Part shown: positions 59,606-64,000 of the stretch, in pieces
Layout: each line of letters opens with the position of its first letter
How positions within the stretch are numbered: the first letter of the stretch is position 1
Assembly: GCF_040712315.1 (NCBI RefSeq)
Contig: NC_134015.1
Span: forward strand, 7,467,945-7,531,944
Source: Castanea sativa
Lineage: Eukaryota > Streptophyta > Magnoliopsida > Fagales > Fagaceae
Reading direction: 5' to 3'
DNA length: 64,000 bases
Program-made: the position numbers and the translations under genes
Notes under the pieces: generated by a model
What the model was told of the DNA's origin: nothing
Databases searched by the model: none
What the model saw: the letters and a program-made list of their open reading frames with translations, nothing else

Positions 59606-60900
59606 ATGGTGGGCTCAAGACCACAACACCGTGCAGAGTCTGTAGGGTCCCAACATGAGGATAACTCCTTACATCTTGAGCACGAAGAGGACTAGGAAGG
59701 TAGTGTACATACTACGCACACTACCAAAAGTAGGAGTCATTCACGAGGGGGAAGCAGAGTTCCTCATAAGGAAAATACCAAAGCCATGCAGAAAGAAATT
59801 GACAGCCTAAAAAGGAAGTTGCGTCACGAAAGGCGAAGGCAAACTCCTTTTGCCTCTGATCCCTCTTTAGAGGGTTCTGGGGATGACAATTACTGGCAGA
59901 GGTCTAGGACTCCCCCAGATGAATCTTTCTCTTACGAGGAAGACAACCTGCATGGGCGGCAGGGTAAAAACTATTCCTCTAGGGGCTTGGGAAATGATGC
60001 TATGGGTAGGGCGTTGCATCAAATCTCCAAGTCACCCTTCATACACAAGTTGGAAGAAGTAAGGCTACCTCAGCGCTTCACACAACCGGCCTTTACTATT
60101 TACAATGGCTGAACGGATCCTGTGGAGCATGTGAGTCATTTCAACCAAAGGATGGCAGTACACTCCAAGAATGAGACTTCGATATGCAAGATATTTCCCT
60201 TTAGCCTAGGACCCATGGCGATGAGGTGGTTTGATCGCTTGAGGGTAGGTTCTATCAATTCTTTCAAGAAACTTACTAGGGCATTTGGCTCTCGTTTCAT
60301 CACATGCAGTAGAATTCCTCGGCCTTTAGACTCATTATTGTCTATGGCCATGAGCGAAGGGGAAACCCTGAGAACGTATTCAAACAGGTATTGGGAGATG
60401 TTCAATGAGATTGATGGAGACTTCGATGATGTGGCAATAAGGACCTTCAAGGTCGGCCTACCTTCGGAGTATGACTTGAGGAAGTCATTGACCAAGAAGC
60501 CTGTCAGGAGCGTCCGTCGGCTCATGGATCGCATCGATGAGTACAAGAGGGTTGAGGAAGATTAGCAGCAAGGAAAGGGTAAGGCGAAAGTCATCCCTTA
60601 GGAGATAAGGGATTTCAAGTCGGACAGATATAACAACAACAAGCCTGGGAGAGATTTATTTTAGACAAGCTGGTCCTACCATCCCACAGGTGGTCAACAC
60701 TGTTTTCAAGGAACCAGTGCAACGGCTGTTGGAGAAAATCAAGCATGAGTCATACTTCAAATGGCCCAATAAAATGGTAGGGAACCCTTTAAGGCGCAAC
60801 CAAAACCTTCATTGCCATTATCACCAAGAGAGGGGTCATACCACTGAGGATTGTCGGACTCTATGGAACCATTTGGAGCAATTGGTTAAAAAGGGAAAGT
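59606..60900 (+). pseudogene. Gypsy gag, broken
   Basis: ATG at 59606 (MVGSRPQHRAESVGS) leads into a gag frame interrupted near 59692 (TAG), 60110-60112 (TGA), 60563-60565 (TAG), about 60599 (TAG) and about 60661 (TAG), with a frame change near 60650. The central retrotransposon-gag domain is clear at about 60040-60565 (DPVEHVSHFNQRM, MRWFDRLRVGSINSFKKLTR, FITCSRIPRPLDSLLSM, LRTYSNRYWEMFNEI). A C/H-rich knuckle follows (CHYHQERGHTTEDC near 60819-60860). The protein would form the particle that carries the element's RNA. Confidence 0.88.
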
Positions 60901-61880
60901 TAAAAAAATTCATGTATCAGCCTAATGGGCAAGGAAACCACTTAGGGGCGGCGAACCATAATGGCACTTCACCAAGGCCTACTCTGGGTACAATCAATGT
61001 TATTTTCGCTGCACCTGGAAGTACTAGCTCAAATCCTTCCAGAGTGATGTCTGTGGCTCGGACCCTGGCCGAGGAATCAAGGGATCAGCCGAAGACGATT
61101 AAGGCGAATGCCCTACCAGTTTTGGGTTTCTTGGAAGAGGATAAAATCGGAACTATCCAACCACATGATGATGCCTTGGTTGTTACCCTAAGGATAGGGG
61201 ATTACAATGTGAGGAGAGTGATGGTCAATTAGGGGAGTGGCGTAGATATCATGTACCTTGACCTGTTTAAAGGCTTAAAGTTAAAGCTTGAAGATCTTAC
61301 AGCTTATGATTCACCCTTGAAAAGCTTTGAGGGAAAGGCTATCATACCAAAGGGACAAATTAGGCTGCCTGTACAATCAGACCCAGAAGTGGTAAACGTA
61401 GATTTCATTGTGGTAGATGCCTATTCTCCCTATACAACTATTGTGGCAAGACCTTGGTTGCATGCTTTGGGTGCCGTTTCCTCAACCTTTCATGTCAAGG
61501 TTAAATTTCCTTCTGGAGATTAGGTCATGGAATTTCTTGGAAGTCAATCTGTAGCTCGACAGTGTGTCACGGTTGCAATTCTGCGTCAGCTTGAACCGGA
61601 GTCCTCAGCCTTGGCTAACAGAAAGTCGTAGCAATCAAAGTTTCTAGCCACAACCGAGGTACCATCGGTAGAAGAACCTGCATGTGAAGAACTGGAAAGG
61701 GTTCTTATAGATGATGACCCTAAGAAATTCTTTCAGGTGGGAGTTCAATTGCCACAAGAGGAGAAGATAGAGCTGATTATGTTTTTGAAGAAAAATATGG
61801 ATATATTCAAATAGAATGCTTACGAAGCCCCTGGGGTTGATCCAAATTTTATTTGTCATCATTTAAATGTCAATCCAGCT
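60901..61880 (+). pseudogene. Gypsy aspartic protease region, broken at its active site
   Basis: Frame ending GDYNVRRVMVN at TAG 61230-61232, resuming GSGVDIMYLDLFKGL. In related Tat elements the protease active-site Asp lies exactly here, so this copy has lost both the Asp (now Asn) and the next codon. The C-terminal part (SFEGKAIIPKGQIRLPVQ, TTIVARPWLHALGAV) is well kept. Further stops are at 61521-61523, 61629-61631 and 61812-61814, the last in a segment (IFK*NAYEAPGVDP) that normally reads through a Trp. Confidence 0.88.
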
Positions 61881-63140
61881 GTGGTACCAAGGAGGCAACC
61901 ACCTCGGCTCTCCTCCAAGGAGCATTCTGAGGCTGTTAAGAAGGAGGTGCTCAAACTCAAAAAGGCGGGTGCTATCAAAGAAGTTTTTTATCCCGAATGG
62001 TTAGCTTATACAGTGGTGGTAAAAAAGAAAAATGGGAAGTGGAGAGTTTGTGTGAACTTCACAGATTTAAACAAAGCTTTTCCCAAAGATTCTTTCTCAA
62101 TACCTTGGATTATTCAGTTGGTGGATGCTACTGTTGGGCATCCTCGGATGAGTTTTTTGGATGCTTTCCATGGTTATCACCAGATACCTTTAGCTGTGGA
62201 GGACCAGGAAAAAATTGCATTTATCACTCCCACAGGGAATTGTCATTATAAGGTAATGCCCTTCGGTCTGAAGAACGCAGGGGTACCTATCAAAGGATGA
62301 TGACTAGGATGTTTGAGCCACAGCTGAGAAAAACTATTGAGGTATATGTGGACGACATGGTGGTAAAGAGTAAGGCGGTTTCCACCCATCTGGAAGACTT
62401 GAGCAACACTTTTCAAACACTATGAAAGTACAAATTGCGACTCAATGCCTCTAAATGTTCTTTTGGTGTAGGGTTGGGAAAATTTCTGGGCTATATGGTA
62501 ACTCACCGGGGAATTGAGGTTAATCCTGCCCAAGTCAAAGCTATTAGCAACTTACACCCACCTTGGAATCCTAAAGAGGTTCAGAGGCTGACAAGAATGA
62601 TTACTGCCCTCAACCGATTTATTTCTCGGTCCGGGGACAGGTGTAGACCTTTCTTTCAGTTGTTGAATAAGTGGAAGGGATTTGAATGGACCAAGGAGTG
62701 TTCGGTGGCTTTTCAACAACTTATAGAATATCTCTCACGACCACCCGTTATGTCTCGACCAGAAATTGATGAAGTTCTATTCGCGTATATTGCAGTAGCT
62801 AATCATGCAGTTAGTCTAGTACTTATATGGGATGATGATAATGTACAAAGGCCAGTTTATTATGTGAGCAAGTCTCTACATGAGGCTGAGGTGAATTATT
62901 TACTGTTGGAGAAAGTAATCCTGGTAGTGGTGCACGCTACACGAAGACTTCCCTATTATTTCCAGTCTCATACAGTTGTTGTCCTAACTCAACTCCCTCT
63001 TAAGTCTATACTTCGGAGTGCAGACTACACTGGAAGGATTGCCAAATGGGGTACTATTTTAGGGCCTTTTGATATCAAATATATGCCACGCACCTCTATA
63101 AAGGGGCAAGTCATTGCGGATCTAGTGGCGGAGTTTGCTG
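61881..63140 (+). pseudogene. Gypsy reverse transcriptase and first RNase H, frameshifted
   Basis: RT motifs in order: VVKKKNGKWRVCVNFTDLNK, SFLDAFHGYHQIPLA, YKVMPFGLKNAG. Then a one-base loss at about 62283 shifts the frame, and MMTRMFEPQL and YVDDMVVKS (YVDD near 62345) follow in the new frame, a TGA at 62423-62425, and LRLNASKCSFGVGLGKFLGY. The thumb/RNase H part runs RPEIDEVLFAYIAVANHAVS, RPVYYVSKSLHEAEVNY and FDIKYMPRTSIKGQVIADLV. The FAYIA position, usually an Asp-containing motif, looks altered. Confidence 0.9.
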
Positions 63141-64000
63141 AGCCCTCGTTAAAAGAATATATTAAGGGATCAAGCATGGATGACAAATCAGTTGGCATGA
63201 TTTCGTGCAAAGAGCCTCCGTTATGGAAGGTGTACATTGATGGAGCAGCAAATCAAAGAGGATCTGGTGTGGGGCTAGTTTTGGTATCCCCTGAGGGAAT
63301 TACTTTTGAGAAATCCTTGAGATTGGGGTTCTCGGCCACTAATAATGAGGCAGAGTATGAAGCTTTCCTCGCCGGAATGAACATGGTTCATAAAATGGGA
63401 GGAAGGATGGTACAAATGTTCTCGGATTCACAATTTGTGGTAGGCCAAGTGGAAGGGAAGTTAGAGGCAAGAGATTCAAGAATGCAATGATACCTAACCC
63501 AGGTCAAGTATATACAATCCAAATTTAAGTCTTTTTCTTTATTACATGTATCCAAGTGCGGGAATACCCATGCTGATTCCTTGGCCACACTCGCAACATC
63601 CTCGGCGCAAAGCCTACCTCGGGTTATCCTTGTCGAAGATCTGTGGAAACCCACGGGGACGAGTAATCACGCTATCCGAGTTCATCAAATTAGGATGGGG
63701 CCTAATTGGATGGATCCAATTGTGGAATTCCTTAAAGATGATGTCTTGCCCAGGGAAAGGTCCGAAGCAGATAAGGTACGTAGGAAAGCACCTCGGTTTT
63801 GGCCGTTGGAGGACCAGAAATTATATAAGCGCTTTTATTTAGGACCATATTTGCTATGTATCCACCCAGAAGCAACAGAGTTACTTTTAGAAGAGTTGCA
63901 TGAAGGAACTTGCGGAAGCCACATTGGAAGAAGGTCTTTAGCTCATAGAGCTCTTACTCAAGGGTATTGGTGGCCCAATATGCAGAGAGAAGCACAGGAT
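63141..64000 (+). pseudogene. Gypsy second (additional) RNase H and start of integrase
   Basis: VYIDGAANQRGSGVGLVLVS, then NNEAEYEAFLAGMNM, then FSDSQFVVGQVEGKLEARD give a second RNase H fold with the D-E-D positions. TGA at 63488-63490 interrupts it; CGNTHADSLATLA completes it. From about 63850 the integrase zinc-binding region begins (ELHEGTCGSHIGRRSLAHRA, QGYWWPNM) and is cut by the window end. Dual RNase H domains are characteristic of the Tat lineage. Confidence 0.9.

Larger units (their letters stand above)
58717..64000 (+). mobile_element. Ty3/gypsy retrotransposon, Tat-type, 5' part (continues beyond window)
   Basis: 5' LTR 58717-59558, primer-site region at 59560, gag, protease, RT, RNase H, a second RNase H and the beginning of integrase. 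RT before integrase gives gypsy; a second RNase H-like domain (YIDGAANQRGSGVGLVLVSP) between RNase H and integrase is the hallmark of the Tat lineage. The coding region holds at least ten stops and two frameshifts, so this copy cannot move on its own. Integrase and the 3' LTR lie beyond 64000. Confidence 0.92.

Overview
This is plant nuclear DNA, most likely from a woody eudicot, although the species cannot be fixed from the sequence. It is AT-rich and packed with nested transposable elements, microsatellites and decayed gene fragments. There is no operon structure, rRNA, tRNA gene or CRISPR array. Only one host-type gene looks intact: a pectin methylesterase/invertase inhibitor on the minus strand at 47.8-48.3 kb.

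Layout. 0-1.9 kb: 3' half of a LINE with a C-terminal RNase H and poly-A tail. 1.9-3.2 kb: first copy of a 1.2-kb repeat (second copy 57.5-58.7 kb), followed by a foldback element. 5.0-8.2 kb: two-exon carboxylesterase gene of the CXE15 type, broken by one stop. 8.6-14.4 kb: graveyard of gene pieces, with two SWEET sugar-transporter exons, the 3' half of a pectin methylesterase, tandem repeats and a double palindrome. 14.87-22.81 kb: a CACTA (En/Spm) transposon with recognisable ends, subterminal motif arrays, promoter, 5' UTR intron and a decayed TNP2-type transposase gene. 24.1 kb: cyclophilin pseudogene piece.

26.47-46.73 kb is a Ty1/copia retrotransposon with paired 557/558-bp LTRs and a perfect ATCAT target duplication. 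Inserted in its leader at 28.5-40.7 kb lies an endogenous pararetrovirus (Caulimoviridae). It consists of two head-to-tail units on the minus strand (unit length about 6.6 kb, movement protein to RNase H in one long frame), plus a scrambled, inverted fragment at the right end. Both units carry stops and frameshifts, and the left unit has a 1.34-kb internal deletion.

46.7-58.7 kb holds the inhibitor gene, MITEs, minisatellites, a second copy of the 3' SWEET region and a 765-bp solo LTR flanked by ATAAC. 58.72 kb to the end is a Ty3/gypsy element of the Tat type (5' LTR, gag, protease, RT, RNase H, second RNase H, start of integrase), full of stops and cut off by the window edge.

The recurrent theme is decay. 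Almost every element is broken by point stops, many of which look like C-to-T or G-to-A transitions. The insertion order can be read from the nesting: copia first, then pararetrovirus; the 1.2-kb repeat first, then the Tat element.
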